Source: Brevundimonas subvibrioides
Lineage (GTDB): Bacteria > Pseudomonadota > Alphaproteobacteria > Caulobacterales > Caulobacteraceae
Direction of reading: 5' to 3'
Length of the DNA: 64,000 nucleotides
NCBI GenBank assembly: GCA_002280475.1
Contig: NCEB01000003.1
Coordinates: forward strand, 120,506 to 184,505
The position numbers and the translations under genes are program-made. Positions 43,470 to 51,971 of the stretch are shown here, one piece after another; position 1 is the first letter of the stretch, and each line of letters opens with the position of its first letter. The notes under the pieces were generated by a model. It saw nothing but the letters and a program-made list of their open reading frames with translations, searched no databases and was not told where the DNA came from.

Positions 43470-45049
43470 CCCGCCGTCCACCGCCCGCGAAACGACCGAA
43501 CCAGAGGCGCGAGGCCGGCCAGGACCATCAGCCAGAACGAAAGATGGCCGATACGTCCAAACAGGGTCACCTCGGCGGGCGCGGGCAGACGCGCATCGAT
43601 GACGCCGCTCTCGCCGCTGTCGAGCCGCTGCCCCTCGATGACCCGGCCCCAGGGATCGATCACCGCCGAGACCCCCGTTGGCGTCGCGCGCACCACCGGC
43701 AGACCGGTCTCGATCGCACGATAACTGGCGAGATTGAGATGCTGGATCGGACCCGAGGTCGCGCCGAACCAGGCGTCGTTGGAAACATTGACGATCCACT
43801 CCGGCCGTCCACGTCCCGCCGGGGTAAAGCCGGGATAGAGGCTTTCGTAGCAGATCAGCGGCTGGACCCGGGATCCGTCGGGCAGATCGATGGGCGCGGG
43901 CGTCGGTCCGGCGCTGAAATCGGCCGGCATATGGACCAGGCTGCGGATGCCGAGCGCGCCCATCAGCCCGCCCAGCGGCAGGAACTCGCCGAACGGCACC
44001 AGCCGGTGCTTGTCATAGATGGCCGCGATGCGAAGCCCGCTACCGCCCTCGTCCTCGAGCGCGATCAGGCTGTTATAGTAGCGTGCCCCGCCCCCGGCAT
44101 CGCCTTCTCCCCGCGCGAACCCCGCCAGCAAGGTCTGGCCCGGCAAAAGCGCGTTCGCGATCGCCGCGCCGTCCGGCGAGCCGGGCGCGAACACCGTGTC
44201 GAAGCTGGCCGGCAGGGCTCCCTCGGGCCAGATGATCAGGTCGGGCACGGTCGCGCCCGCCTGGCCCGTCAGATTGACGTAGCGATCCACGATCGAGCGA
44301 TAGGCCTCTGGCGTCCACTTCGACTGTTGATCGACATTGGCCTGGACGATCCGCACGACAGTCGGCGTCTCGCGAACCTGCGCCCCTGCCAGACGCACCG
44401 TCCCCCCGACGATGAGCAGGGCGAAGACGGCCGCACCGGCCAGCGCGACGCCGACGCGGCCCTTGCGCGGGCCGGTCGAGACCATGGGCCCGAAGGCGCA
44501 GGCGGCCGCCACCGTGACCAGGCCGAGCCCATAGACGCCCGCGACCGAGGCGAACTGCGACGCTGCCGATCCGGCGGCCCACCCCGCCCCCGCCGGGTTC
44601 CATGGGAAGCCTGTCAGCACATGACCGCGAAGCCATTCCAGCAGGGCGAACAGGGCCGCGAACACCATGACACGGGACAGGCCCTGCGGCCCGAACCGTC
44701 GATAAAGCGCCGCCGCTGCGCCCCAGAACAGGCCGATCCCGGCGGGCAGCAGGCTGGCGGCGAACGGGGCCATCCAGGCCTGGGCCGGGTTGACGAGGAA
44801 GGCCTCGGCCACCCACCAGCAGCTGACGAGAAAGTATCCGAACCCCGCCAGCCAGCCGATCCAGAAGGCGCCCCGCACCGAGTCTGAGCGTTCCGCGAGC
44901 AGCATCAGCAGGGGATAGGCGACCAGACCCGGCAGGAAACCGAACGGGGGATGCACCAGGGCCGCTAGCACTCCGGCGACGAGCGCCAGGACGACGCGGG
45001 CCCAGCGGCCTGCCGTCAGAGCGGAAATCCGTTCCTGAAACGCGGTCAT
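43466..45049 (-). CDS. lnt: Apolipoprotein N-acyltransferase
   Basis: 527 aa with about six N-terminal membrane helices and a C-terminal nitrilase domain facing the periplasm. The catalytic triad is in IWPEGALPASFD (E), YDKHRLVPFGE (K) and PLICYESLYPG (C). Lnt adds the third acyl chain to lipoproteins; several lipoprotein substrates are coded in this window. Overlaps ybeY by 4 bases, with no corC between them. Confidence 0.96.
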   Translation of the reverse strand: MTAFQERISALTAGRWARVVLALVAGVLAALVHPPFGFLPGLVAYPLLMLLAERSDSVRGAFWIGWLAGFGYFLVSCWWVAEAFLVNPAQAWMAPFAASLLPAGIGLFWGAAAALYRRFGPQGLSRVMVFAALFALLEWLRGHVLTGFPWNPAGAGWAAGSAASQFASVAGVYGLGLVTVAAACAFGPMVSTGPRKGRVGVALAGAAVFALLIVGGTVRLAGAQVRETPTVVRIVQANVDQQSKWTPEAYRSIVDRYVNLTGQAGATVPDLIIWPEGALPASFDTVFAPGSPDGAAIANALLPGQTLLAGFARGEGDAGGGARYYNSLIALEDEGGSGLRIAAIYDKHRLVPFGEFLPLGGLMGALGIRSLVHMPADFSAGPTPAPIDLPDGSRVQPLICYESLYPGFTPAGRGRPEWIVNVSNDAWFGATSGPIQHLNLASYRAIETGLPVVRATPTGVSAVIDPWGRVIEGQRLDSGESGVIDARLPAPAEVTLFGRIGHLSFWLMVLAGLAPLVRSFRGRWTAG

Positions 45050-45495
45050 GCGATCGCCCGATAGGGGTCGGCGATGCCGAGGCCGGACAGTATCTGGCGT
45101 TCCTCGGCCTCCATCTCGTCGGCGTCGGTGTCCGTCTCATGGTCGCGACCCAGCAGATGGAGCACGCCGTGGACCACCAGATGGCTGAGATGATCGGACA
45201 GGGTCTTGCCCTGCGCCTGCGCCTCCGCTCCGCAGGTCTCCAGCGCCAGGACGATGTCGCCCAACGGCGCAGGGTCGATCCCCGGAATCGGCGCGGCCGG
45301 AAAGGACAGCACGTTCGTCGGACGATCCCTGTCGCGGAACCGGGCGTTCAAATCGCGGACCGTCTCGTCGTCGGTCAGCAGGACGGTGATCGTGCCGGAT
45401 ACTTCGCCGAGCGCGGCCCCTGCCGCCCGCCGCGTGACGGTCTCGACGTCAGCGACCGCCGCCCAGCCCTCGACCTCGACCTCGACCTCGATCAT
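45046..45495 (-). CDS. ybeY: Endoribonuclease YbeY
   Basis: 149 aa. Single-strand RNase of rRNA maturation and quality control. The zinc motif HLVVHGVLHLLGRDHETD (HxxxHxxxxxH) is intact, and LNARFRDRDRPTNVLSFP is the typical N-terminal block. Overlaps phoH by 4 bases. Confidence 0.96.
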   Translation of the reverse strand: MIEVEVEVEGWAAVADVETVTRRAAGAALGEVSGTITVLLTDDETVRDLNARFRDRDRPTNVLSFPAAPIPGIDPAPLGDIVLALETCGAEAQAQGKTLSDHLSHLVVHGVLHLLGRDHETDTDADEMEAEERQILSGLGIADPYRAIA

Positions 45496-46481
45496 CGCTC
45501 GGACGGGTCCTCGAGGTCGGGGGTCGGACGACTGCGGGTGGCGTCGGCGTCATAGGCCCGCACGATCCGCTCGACCATGGCGTGGCGCACCACGTCCTCG
45601 GCCTCGAAGGCCAGGACCCCGACGCCCTTGACGTCCTTGAGGATGCGCAGGGCGTGCGCCAGGCCGGAGTCCCGGGGGTTCAACAGGTCGATCTGGGACG
45701 GGTCGCCCGTCACCACCATGCGCGCGCCCTCGCCCAGCCGGGTCAGGACCATCTTCATCTGCAGCCGGCTGGTGTTCTGGGCCTCGTCGACGATGATGAA
45801 GGCGTGGCTGAGCGTCCGCCCGCGCATGAAGGCGATGGGCGCGGCCTCGATCTCGCCCTTGTCGCGGCGGCGCTGGACATCCTCGGCCCCCAGGATGTCG
45901 TTCAGCGCCTCCCAGATCGGGGCCAGGTAGGGATCGACCTTTTCGTTCAGGTCACCGGGCAGGAAGCCCAGCTTCTCGCCCGCCTCCACCGCCGGGCGGG
46001 TGATGACCAGCCGGTCCACCTGCCCCCGCCGCAGCAGGGACGCCCCATAGGCCGCCGCCAGAAAGGTCTTGCCCGTGCCCGCCGGCCCGACGCCGAAAGT
46101 CAGTTCGCAGCTGGCCAGGGTCTCAAGGTATCGCGCCTGGGCATTGGTCTTGGGCACGATGGCCCCGCGCTTGCCGATCGGCAGGGCCATCGGATCTGTG
46201 CTGTGGGCTCCCTTGCCACCGCCGCGCGCCGCCCCGATGCCCGCGCGGACGTCGGCCTCGTTGACCTCGGCCCCTTTTTCAGCGCGCTGGATCAGGCCGG
46301 CGATGACCGCCTTGGCGTTGGCGCGGTCGCGCGCGCCGCCATTGATCGAGACACCGCCGCCGGGGGCCTCGATCAACACCTTGAAGGCGTCCTCGATCAG
46401 GGCGACGTGACGGCTGTTGGGACCGATGACGGCGCGCAGGGCGTGATCGTCCAACGCCAGGAACTCGGACTCACGCGCCAA
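45492..46481 (-). CDS. PhoH-family ATPase (PhoL type)
   Basis: 329 aa. KH-like N-terminal domain, then PhoH domain with Walker [37 protein letters not shown] and Walker [15 protein letters not shown]. Likely an RNA-linked ATPase partnered with YbeY, as in the usual miaB-phoH-ybeY order. Starts within the last 11 bases of miaB. Confidence 0.95.
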   Translation of the reverse strand: MARESEFLALDDHALRAVIGPNSRHVALIEDAFKVLIEAPGGGVSINGGARDRANAKAVIAGLIQRAEKGAEVNEADVRAGIGAARGGGKGAHSTDPMALPIGKRGAIVPKTNAQARYLETLASCELTFGVGPAGTGKTFLAAAYGASLLRRGQVDRLVITRPAVEAGEKLGFLPGDLNEKVDPYLAPIWEALNDILGAEDVQRRRDKGEIEAAPIAFMRGRTLSHAFIIVDEAQNTSRLQMKMVLTRLGEGARMVVTGDPSQIDLLNPRDSGLAHALRILKDVKGVGVLAFEAEDVVRHAMVERIVRAYDADATRSRPTPDLEDPSER

Positions 46482-47856
46482 GAAGCTCTCCCGTCAGACT
46501 GTTCTGTTGTCCGCTGAGGATACGCACCGGAACGATCCGGCCGATCAGATGGTCCGCGTCCTCGGCATGGACGGATTGCAGATAGGGAGACCGACCGATC
46601 GCCTGGCGGCCGTGCCGCCCCTTCTTCTCGAACAGCACGTCCAGCGTCTTGCCGGCCTGGGCGGCGTTGAAGGCCGACTGCTGCTGCAACAGCAGGGCCT
46701 GAAGCGCGTGGAGCCTCGAAAGCGCCACCTCGGCGGGGACCTGCGTCCCCATCGTCGCGGCCGGCGTTCCGGGGCGCGGCGAATACATGAAGCTGAAGGC
46801 CGAGGCGTAGTTCACCCGCCTCACCAGATCCATCGTGTCCTCGAAATCCCGATCGGTCTCGCCCGGAAAGCCGACGATGAAGTCGCCGGAGATGGCGATG
46901 TCCGGCCGCGCCTGCCGGATGCGGCCGATCAGGTCGATGTAGGCCTGACGCCCGTGCTTCCTGTTCATAAGCCGCAGGATCCGGTCCGAACCCGACTGAA
47001 CCGGCAGGTGCAGATAGGGCATCAGCTGCGGCAGCTCGGCGTGGGCCGCGATCAGGTCGTCGGCCATGTCGTTGGGATGGCTGGTCGTGTAGCGGATACG
47101 GTCGATGCCGGGCGTCTCGGCGAGCGCCCGCGCCAGCTGTGCCAGGGTCCAGACCGCGCCGTTCGGTCCAGTCCCGTCATAGGCGTTGACGTTCTGGCCC
47201 AGCAGGGTCAGCTCGCGCACCCCCTGATCGGCCAGGCCCCGCGCCTCGGCCAGCACCGCTTCGCCCGGACGCGACCATTCGGCCCCGCGCGTATAGGGCA
47301 CGACGCAGAAGCTGCAGAACTTGTCGCAGCCCTCCTGCACCGTCAGGAAGGCGGTCGGCCCGGTGACGCCGCGCGTCTGGGGCAGGCTGTCGAACTTCTC
47401 GTCGGCGGCGAAATCGGCCCCGATACGCTCGCCCCGCGCCCGCGCCGTGCGGGTCAGAAGCTCGGGCAGCTGATGATAGGCCTGGGGCCCCACGACCAGA
47501 TCGACCGCCGGCTGTCGCCGCATGATTTCCTCGCCCTCTGCCTGGGCGACACAGCCCGCCACGGCGATGGTCAGGGCGCCGGATCGGGCCTCTTTCATCT
47601 CGCGCAGCTTGCCGAGCTCGGAATAGACCTTCTCGGCCGCCTTCTCGCGGATGTGACAGGTGTTCAGGATGACGAAGTCCGCGCCCTCGGCCGTGTCGGT
47701 CGGGGCATAGCCGAGCGGGCGCAGCACATCGGCCATGCGCTCCGAGTCATAGACGTTCATCTGGCAGCCGTAGGTCTTGATGAACAGCCGCTTGGTCACG
47801 CCGGCGGCCATTCCCGGGTCAGACCGGGCCTCGCTCAGGGTCTGGGTGTCGGACAT
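46471..47856 (-). CDS. miaB: tRNA-2-methylthio-N6-dimethylallyladenosine synthase
   Basis: 461 aa. Methylthiotransferase with two clusters: N-terminal UPF0004 domain cysteines in [32 protein letters not shown]; radical-SAM CxxxCxxC in [17 protein letters not shown]-terminal TRAM domain from about 385. Modifies A37 of tRNAs reading UNN codons. First gene of the miaB-phoH-ybeY-lnt-HTH operon. Confidence 0.97.
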   Translation of the reverse strand: MSDTQTLSEARSDPGMAAGVTKRLFIKTYGCQMNVYDSERMADVLRPLGYAPTDTAEGADFVILNTCHIREKAAEKVYSELGKLREMKEARSGALTIAVAGCVAQAEGEEIMRRQPAVDLVVGPQAYHQLPELLTRTARARGERIGADFAADEKFDSLPQTRGVTGPTAFLTVQEGCDKFCSFCVVPYTRGAEWSRPGEAVLAEARGLADQGVRELTLLGQNVNAYDGTGPNGAVWTLAQLARALAETPGIDRIRYTTSHPNDMADDLIAAHAELPQLMPYLHLPVQSGSDRILRLMNRKHGRQAYIDLIGRIRQARPDIAISGDFIVGFPGETDRDFEDTMDLVRRVNYASAFSFMYSPRPGTPAATMGTQVPAEVALSRLHALQALLLQQQSAFNAAQAGKTLDVLFEKKGRHGRQAIGRSPYLQSVHAEDADHLIGRIVPVRILSGQQNSLTGELLGA

Positions 47857-47914
47857 GGGCGGCTTATGGTCGCCGATCCGGGCGTCCGCAAGGCGGCCCC
47901 GCCCGACGACGGGA

Positions 47915-48394
47915 TCAGGACACGCGCTCGGGATCGACCCGCGCGACGTTGCGGGTGAAGATCAGGCCCTCGCGCCGGGAGGGTTCGGCCCCCGGGATGG
48001 CCTTGCCGTAAAGCTCCAGCTTGTGGCCGACCAGTTCGAAGCCCAGCCGTTCGGCGATCTCGGTCTTCAGCCGCTCGATCTCCGCGTCGAAGAACTCGAT
48101 GACTTCGCCGGTCTTGGTGTCGATCAGATGGTCGTGGTGATCGTCGCCCGCCTCTTCATAGCGGCTGCGCCCATCGCCGAAGTCGTGCTTCTCGACGACG
48201 CCGGCCTCTTCGAACAGGCGCACGGTGCGATAGACGGTGGCGATGGAGATGTGCGGGTCGATCGCTGAGGCGCGGCGGTACAGTTCCTCGACGTCGGGAT
48301 GGTCTTCGGCATTGGACAGGACGCGGGCGATCACCCGTCGCTGTTCGGTCATGCGCATGCCGCGGTCGGCGCAGAGTTTTTCGATCCGGTCCAT
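47915..48394 (-). CDS. fur: Ferric uptake regulator Fur
   Basis: 159 aa from ATG 48394. Winged helix with [14 protein letters not shown] (about 13-26), [20 protein letters not shown] recognition helix, metal sites [15 protein letters not shown] and later HKLELYG. The DDHHDH motif supports the Fur subgroup. Lacks the C-terminal CxxC zinc pairs, as do many alphaproteobacterial Fur proteins. Separate from miaB by 58 bp. Confidence 0.94.
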   Translation of the reverse strand: MDRIEKLCADRGMRMTEQRRVIARVLSNAEDHPDVEELYRRASAIDPHISIATVYRTVRLFEEAGVVEKHDFGDGRSRYEEAGDDHHDHLIDTKTGEVIEFFDAEIERLKTEIAERLGFELVGHKLELYGKAIPGAEPSRREGLIFTRNVARVDPERVS

Positions 48395-48416
48395 GGCGCG
48401 CAAGATAGGGCCCAGA

Positions 48417-48860
48417 TCACCCGCTGGGAAGCGGCTCAAACAAGTTGAGAACCAGTAGCAGGGCGTCGACGGCCGGCCCCTCAGAACGGGCATAGTATCG
48501 CCGGCGTCGGCCCATGGTCTCGAAGCCGAGCCGCGCATAGAGGCCGCGCGCCGCCGCATTGTCTTCGGCGACCTCGAGGTACAGTCGATCGGCCCCTCCG
48601 GCCGCGGCGCGCGCGGCCGCCGCCTGGGTCAAGCGCGCCCCGACGCCTGTGCGGCGCGCCTCGGGATGGACGGCCAGAGTCAGGATCTCCGCCTCATCGA
48701 GCGTGACGCGAACCAGGATGAAGCCCTCATCCTCGGCCTCCAGGATCACGCCCGGCTGGACCAGCAGCTCGGCGAAGGCGGTCGGCGACCAGGGGGCGTC
48801 GAACGCCGTGGCGTGCAGGTCCGCCAGAGCCGCCGGCAGGTCGGTCACGGGTCCGCTCAT
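48417..48860 (-). CDS. rimI: Ribosomal protein S18-alanine N-acetyltransferase RimI
   Basis: 147 aa GNAT protein. DAPWSPTAFAELL start, LTLAVHPEARRTGVGARL acetyl-CoA loop, and LYLEVAEDNAAARGLYARLG near the end are typical. Start ATG 48860 overlaps the tsaB stop by 4 bases. Placed between tsaB and fur, as in Caulobacter relatives. Confidence 0.93.
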   Translation of the reverse strand: MSGPVTDLPAALADLHATAFDAPWSPTAFAELLVQPGVILEAEDEGFILVRVTLDEAEILTLAVHPEARRTGVGARLTQAAAARAAAGGADRLYLEVAEDNAAARGLYARLGFETMGRRRRYYARSEGPAVDALLLVLNLFEPLPSG

Positions 48861-49525
48861 CCGGATTGGGCGACCGGCCGCGCCTGACCCGGCAACCGGG
48901 TCGGTGGGGTCGCGTCCGGGGCGCGCAGATAAAGTGGGCGCGCCGGGTGACCGGTCGGATCCAGCCGCGCGGTCAGCGACGCCAGGGCCAGGACCGTGGG
49001 CTCGGTCACCGTCGGGGCGGAAACCTCGGCCAGAAGCGCCGCGCCGCTGCCCACCCAGCGCCAGTCCAGGCCGGTCATGGACAGGCGCTCCCGCGCTGTC
49101 TCGATCGTCAGGGCCTCGGGCGGCCCCAGCGGTTCGCCGTCGCGCCAGGTCTGCAGATAGACTTCGCCGCGCCGGGCATCGATCGCGGCGGCGACCGGTC
49201 CGTGCGGCCCTCCCTCGATCGTCCAGGCCAGGGCGTGAAGCGAGGAAAGGCCGATCACGGGTCGTCCCAGCGCCTGACCCAGACCCAGGGCAAAGGCCAG
49301 CCCGACCCTCAGGCCTGTGAAGGAGCCCGGCCCCACCGTGACGCCGATGCGGTCGATGCTGTCGAAGCCAACGGCCGCCGAGGCGACGACGTCGCGCGCG
49401 AAACCGCCCAGCCGCTCGGAGTGACCGCGCGCCATGACTTCGGAACGTTGGGCCAGGACGCGATCGTTTTCGCACAGACCGACGGTGCAGGCCCCAAGCG
49501 CCGTATCGATGACCAGGACCCTCAT
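48857..49525 (-). CDS. tsaB: tRNA t6A synthesis protein TsaB
   Basis: 222 aa. Starts VLVIDTALGACTVGL, with RHSER-type MARGHSERLGG, and VTVGPGSFTGLRVGLAFALG, hallmark of the ASKHA-fold partner of TsaD in N6-threonylcarbamoyl-adenosine formation at tRNA A37. Operon with rimI. Confidence 0.95.
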   Translation of the reverse strand: MRVLVIDTALGACTVGLCENDRVLAQRSEVMARGHSERLGGFARDVVASAAVGFDSIDRIGVTVGPGSFTGLRVGLAFALGLGQALGRPVIGLSSLHALAWTIEGGPHGPVAAAIDARRGEVYLQTWRDGEPLGPPEALTIETARERLSMTGLDWRWVGSGAALLAEVSAPTVTEPTVLALASLTARLDPTGHPARPLYLRAPDATPPTRLPGQARPVAQSG

Positions 49526-49532
49526 GACCCCC

Positions 49533-49961
49533 TCACACCGACGGGCTCTCGCCGGGCTCCATCGAAGTGGACGGGGTCGCCAGGGCCTCGACGATCCGGG
49601 CCACGGCCTGTCGGACCCCCGGCTCGGGGATCAGGGGAAAACTGTCGGCGATCGCCCGGCCTTCCGGAGTGGCGGTCAGGAACCGGGCCGCTCCGAGGGC
49701 GTCGAAGCCGCTGCCGGCCGGTCTCGCCTGTGCCGGCCGGGCCTCCGGGAAATAGGCCCCTGGATGATCGCCCAGCGCGACGGCGATCCGGTGAAGCCGG
49801 GACGCGGAGATCCGGTTGGAGCCCGCCTCGTACTTCTGGATCTGCTGGGCGCTGATGCCCAGGCGCCGGGCCAGCGCCATCTGGGTCAGTCCCAGCGACT
49901 GGCGTCTCTGGGCCAGCCGGGCCCCGACGAAGGCGTCCGTTTCGTTCGGTGATCGGGGCAT
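49533..49961 (-). CDS. XRE-family helix-turn-helix regulator
   Basis: 142 aa. HTH FVGARLAQRRQSLGLTQMAL, LGISAQQIQKYEAGSNRISA. Similar to the regulator at 42402 in the QQ(V/I)QKYE.G.NRISAS segment. C-terminal half is Pro/Ala-rich, ending RQAVARIVEAL. It is 7 bp from tsaB and its upstream region has two TTGTTTCAT repeats (49994-50002 and 50027-50035), 33 bp apart, which could be operators. Confidence 0.87.
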   Translation of the reverse strand: MPRSPNETDAFVGARLAQRRQSLGLTQMALARRLGISAQQIQKYEAGSNRISASRLHRIAVALGDHPGAYFPEARPAQARPAGSGFDALGAARFLTATPEGRAIADSFPLIPEPGVRQAVARIVEALATPSTSMEPGESPSV

Positions 49962-49993
49962 GGGCGGTCCAACGGCAGGTCTTGCAACCCCGT

Positions 49994-50035
49994 TGTTTCA
50001 TGTCTTGCCGGTCATCACAACGTATTTGTTTCATT
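49994..50035. promoter_or_regulatory. Direct repeats upstream of the XRE regulator at 49533
   Basis: TTGTTTCAT at 49994-50002 and 50027-50035, identical 9-mers spaced 33 bp (about three turns), just upstream of its ATG at 49961. Confidence 0.4.
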
Positions 50036-50630
50036 CGTCGATCCGGGACAGGACAGCGGCGACGCGCGAGATGTCGGATCGCGGAACCACGCTGCGGGCC
50101 TGCAGGCCCGCCGGTCCTCCCCGCACGAACAGGCTTTCGGCGTCCGCGCCGTCGTAGAGCCGGATCAAGCGTCGCCCGTCGGCCAGGTCGATGACGCATC
50201 CCTGATCCTTGCGCGGCCATCGTTCCGGATCGACCTCCAGGATCACGCCGGACGCCGCCCAGGGAGCCAGGTCGTCATTCGTCAGGGGTATGCGCTCACG
50301 ACCCGCCGGGCGAGGCGATGCCGTCGGCCCGGGCTGGAACGACCGTCCACCGCTCCGCACGCCGTCGCCAGCCTGTTCCTCCGCCGCGATCGGCCCGAGG
50401 GCGCGCCGCGACAGGTCCTCGGTCGTGGCCCCCAGCGCGGTCGTCAGGCGGCGCTGGACGTCGGGTCGAAACAGGCCGGGTCTGCGACCGCTTTCATACA
50501 GGCCCCATCCCTGACTGGTCATCGCCACGCGCGATCCCGCCTCCGCCTGGCTCAGGCCGGCCTCGCGGCGCAGTGCGGCGAGCGCCTCGCCCAGGCGGTT
50601 CAGTTGGGGATCGGCGTCGAAGCGGGCCAC
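50031..50630 (-). CDS. XRE-family regulator with S24-like C-terminal remnant
   Basis: 199 aa. HTH in LGEALAALRREAGLSQAEAG, VAMTSQGWGLYESGRRPGL (about 10-50), then a Pro/Gly-rich linker and a C-terminal domain (about 120-199: VILEVDPERWPRKDQGCVID, GRRLIRLYDGADAESLFVRG) with the beta-rich look of LexA/CI C-terminal domains. No serine-lysine dyad is evident, so self-cleavage is unlikely. Function inferred only from the fold. Confidence 0.75.
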   Translation of the reverse strand: MARFDADPQLNRLGEALAALRREAGLSQAEAGSRVAMTSQGWGLYESGRRPGLFRPDVQRRLTTALGATTEDLSRRALGPIAAEEQAGDGVRSGGRSFQPGPTASPRPAGRERIPLTNDDLAPWAASGVILEVDPERWPRKDQGCVIDLADGRRLIRLYDGADAESLFVRGGPAGLQARSVVPRSDISRVAAVLSRIDE

Positions 50631-50699
50631 GCGTGACCTTGCCTCAGCGCGAGGCGCGAGGCGAGACGTATTGGTTTCAAATGCTTGAGCGTCAGCGCC

Positions 50700-51254
50700 C
50701 TACAAGACCTGTTCGACCCGGGTCACTTCGGGAACATAGTGGCGCATCATCTGCTCGACGCCGGATTTCAGCGTCATGGCCGAGGAAGGGCAGCCCGCGC
50801 AGGCACCGCGCATCCGCAGCGACAGGACGCCGGTCTCGAGGTCGAAACTGTCGAACAGGATGTCGCCGCCGTCCTGAGCCACCGCCGGGCGGACGCGGCT
50901 GTCCAGCAGCGACTTGATCTCTGCGACGATCTCGGAATCTTCGCCCGCGTCCTCCGCCGTCTCCATCCCCTCGCGCATCAGGGGCGCGCCGGAGGTGAAA
51001 TGGTCCATCACGACCGCCAGGATCTCCGGCTTCAGCTCGCTCCAGTCCCGACCGTGCGCGGTTCGCGTCACCGAGACATAGTCCTCGCCGAAAAAGACGC
51101 CGCTGACGTCTTCGAGCTGGAACAGGGCTTCAGCCAGGGGCGAGGCCGCGGCCTGATCGATCGACACGAACTCGCGCGGCGTGCCCGACACGATGCGTCC
51201 CGGCAGGAACTTCAGGACATTCGGATTGGGTGTGGGCTCTGTCTGGATGAACAT
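50700..51254 (-). CDS. nfuA: NifU-domain Fe-S cluster carrier (NfuA type)
   Basis: 184 aa from ATG 51254 (a TTG at 51260 adds two residues). N-terminal Nfu_N domain with MFIQTEPTPNPNVLKFLPG, C-terminal NifU-like domain with the CxxC MRGACAGCPSSAMTLKSGVE. Carries a 4Fe-4S cluster to apoproteins. A tandem repeat array begins about 40 bp upstream of its start. Confidence 0.94.
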   Translation of the reverse strand: MFIQTEPTPNPNVLKFLPGRIVSGTPREFVSIDQAAASPLAEALFQLEDVSGVFFGEDYVSVTRTAHGRDWSELKPEILAVVMDHFTSGAPLMREGMETAEDAGEDSEIVAEIKSLLDSRVRPAVAQDGGDILFDSFDLETGVLSLRMRGACAGCPSSAMTLKSGVEQMMRHYVPEVTRVEQVL

Positions 51255-51295
51255 GGCCAACAGATGCGCCTGTCGCCAAGCCGCTTCAAGACCCC

Positions 51296-51506
51296 GCGCT
51301 CAAGCAGCGAGCGACCGCGTCGCGAGCGGTAGCGCCCTGGAACGCCCGCGCTCAAGCAGCGAGCGACCGCGTCGCGAGCGGTAGCGCCCTGGCGCCCTGG
51401 AACGCCCGCGCTCAAGCAGCGAGCGACCGCGTCGCGAGCGGTAGCGCCCTGGAACGCCCGCGCTCAAGCAGCGAGGCTCCGCGAGCCGAGCGTTAGCGCC
51501 CTGGCG
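51296..51506. repeat. Tandem array of about four GC-rich hairpin units
   Basis: Unit of 52 bp starting GCGCTCAAGCAGCGAGCGAC. Copies at 51296-51347, 51348-51407 (has an extra 8-bp CGCCCTGG), 51408-51459, and a diverged fourth 51460-51506 (GCGAGGCTCCGCGAGCCGAGC...). Each unit can fold because GCGCT pairs with AGCGC and the middle is palindromic. Between usp and nfuA (both minus). Not CRISPR: the units abut without spacers. Confidence 0.9.
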
Positions 51507-51971
51507 TCATGCCAGGTCTTCGATCTCCGCGTCGGTCAGTTCGCCCGGGACGATGGTGACCGGCAGCTTGCGTCCGCCGAACCCGCCGCCCTTCAGGACG
51601 GCCGACACCAGCGGCCCCGGCCCGCGCGCGCCGGAACCGGCGGCGAGGACCAGAATCTTGATCTCGGAATCCTCGCCGCAGACCTTGCGGATAGCGTCAT
51701 GGGGCTCGCCCTCCTCGATCAGAAAGATCGGCTGGGCCCCCGAACGGGCCGTGGCCTCCTCGCCCAGACGGTTCAGCAGGGCCTCGGCCTCGGCCCGCTG
51801 CTCGCGCTGGATCTCTTCGCGCACCCCCGCCCAGTGCTCGTCCGAGCCGCCCGGGATGATACGAAGCAGGGCGACCCGGCCCCCCGTCGATCGGGCACGG
51901 CGCGAGGCATAGCGCAGCGCCGCCTCGAACTCGGGGCTGTCATCGACGACGACGAGGAATTTCCTGGGCAT
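51507..51971 (-). CDS. Universal stress protein (UspA family)
   Basis: 154 aa, single Usp domain. FLVVVDDSPEFEAALRYASR start, and VLAAGSGARGPGPLVSAVLK near the end carry the ATP-binding G-2x-G-9x-G(S/T)-like stretch. Start ATG overlaps the gdhZ stop by one base (TGATG), suggesting coupling to the dehydrogenase. Its stop is followed by the hairpin array. Confidence 0.9.
   Translation of the reverse strand: MPRKFLVVVDDSPEFEAALRYASRRARSTGGRVALLRIIPGGSDEHWAGVREEIQREQRAEAEALLNRLGEEATARSGAQPIFLIEEGEPHDAIRKVCGEDSEIKILVLAAGSGARGPGPLVSAVLKGGGFGGRKLPVTIVPGELTDAEIEDLA

Noticed and set aside
51296..51506. CRISPR array
   Set aside because: Units abut with no unique spacers, copy 2 differs by an internal duplication, and no cas gene is near.
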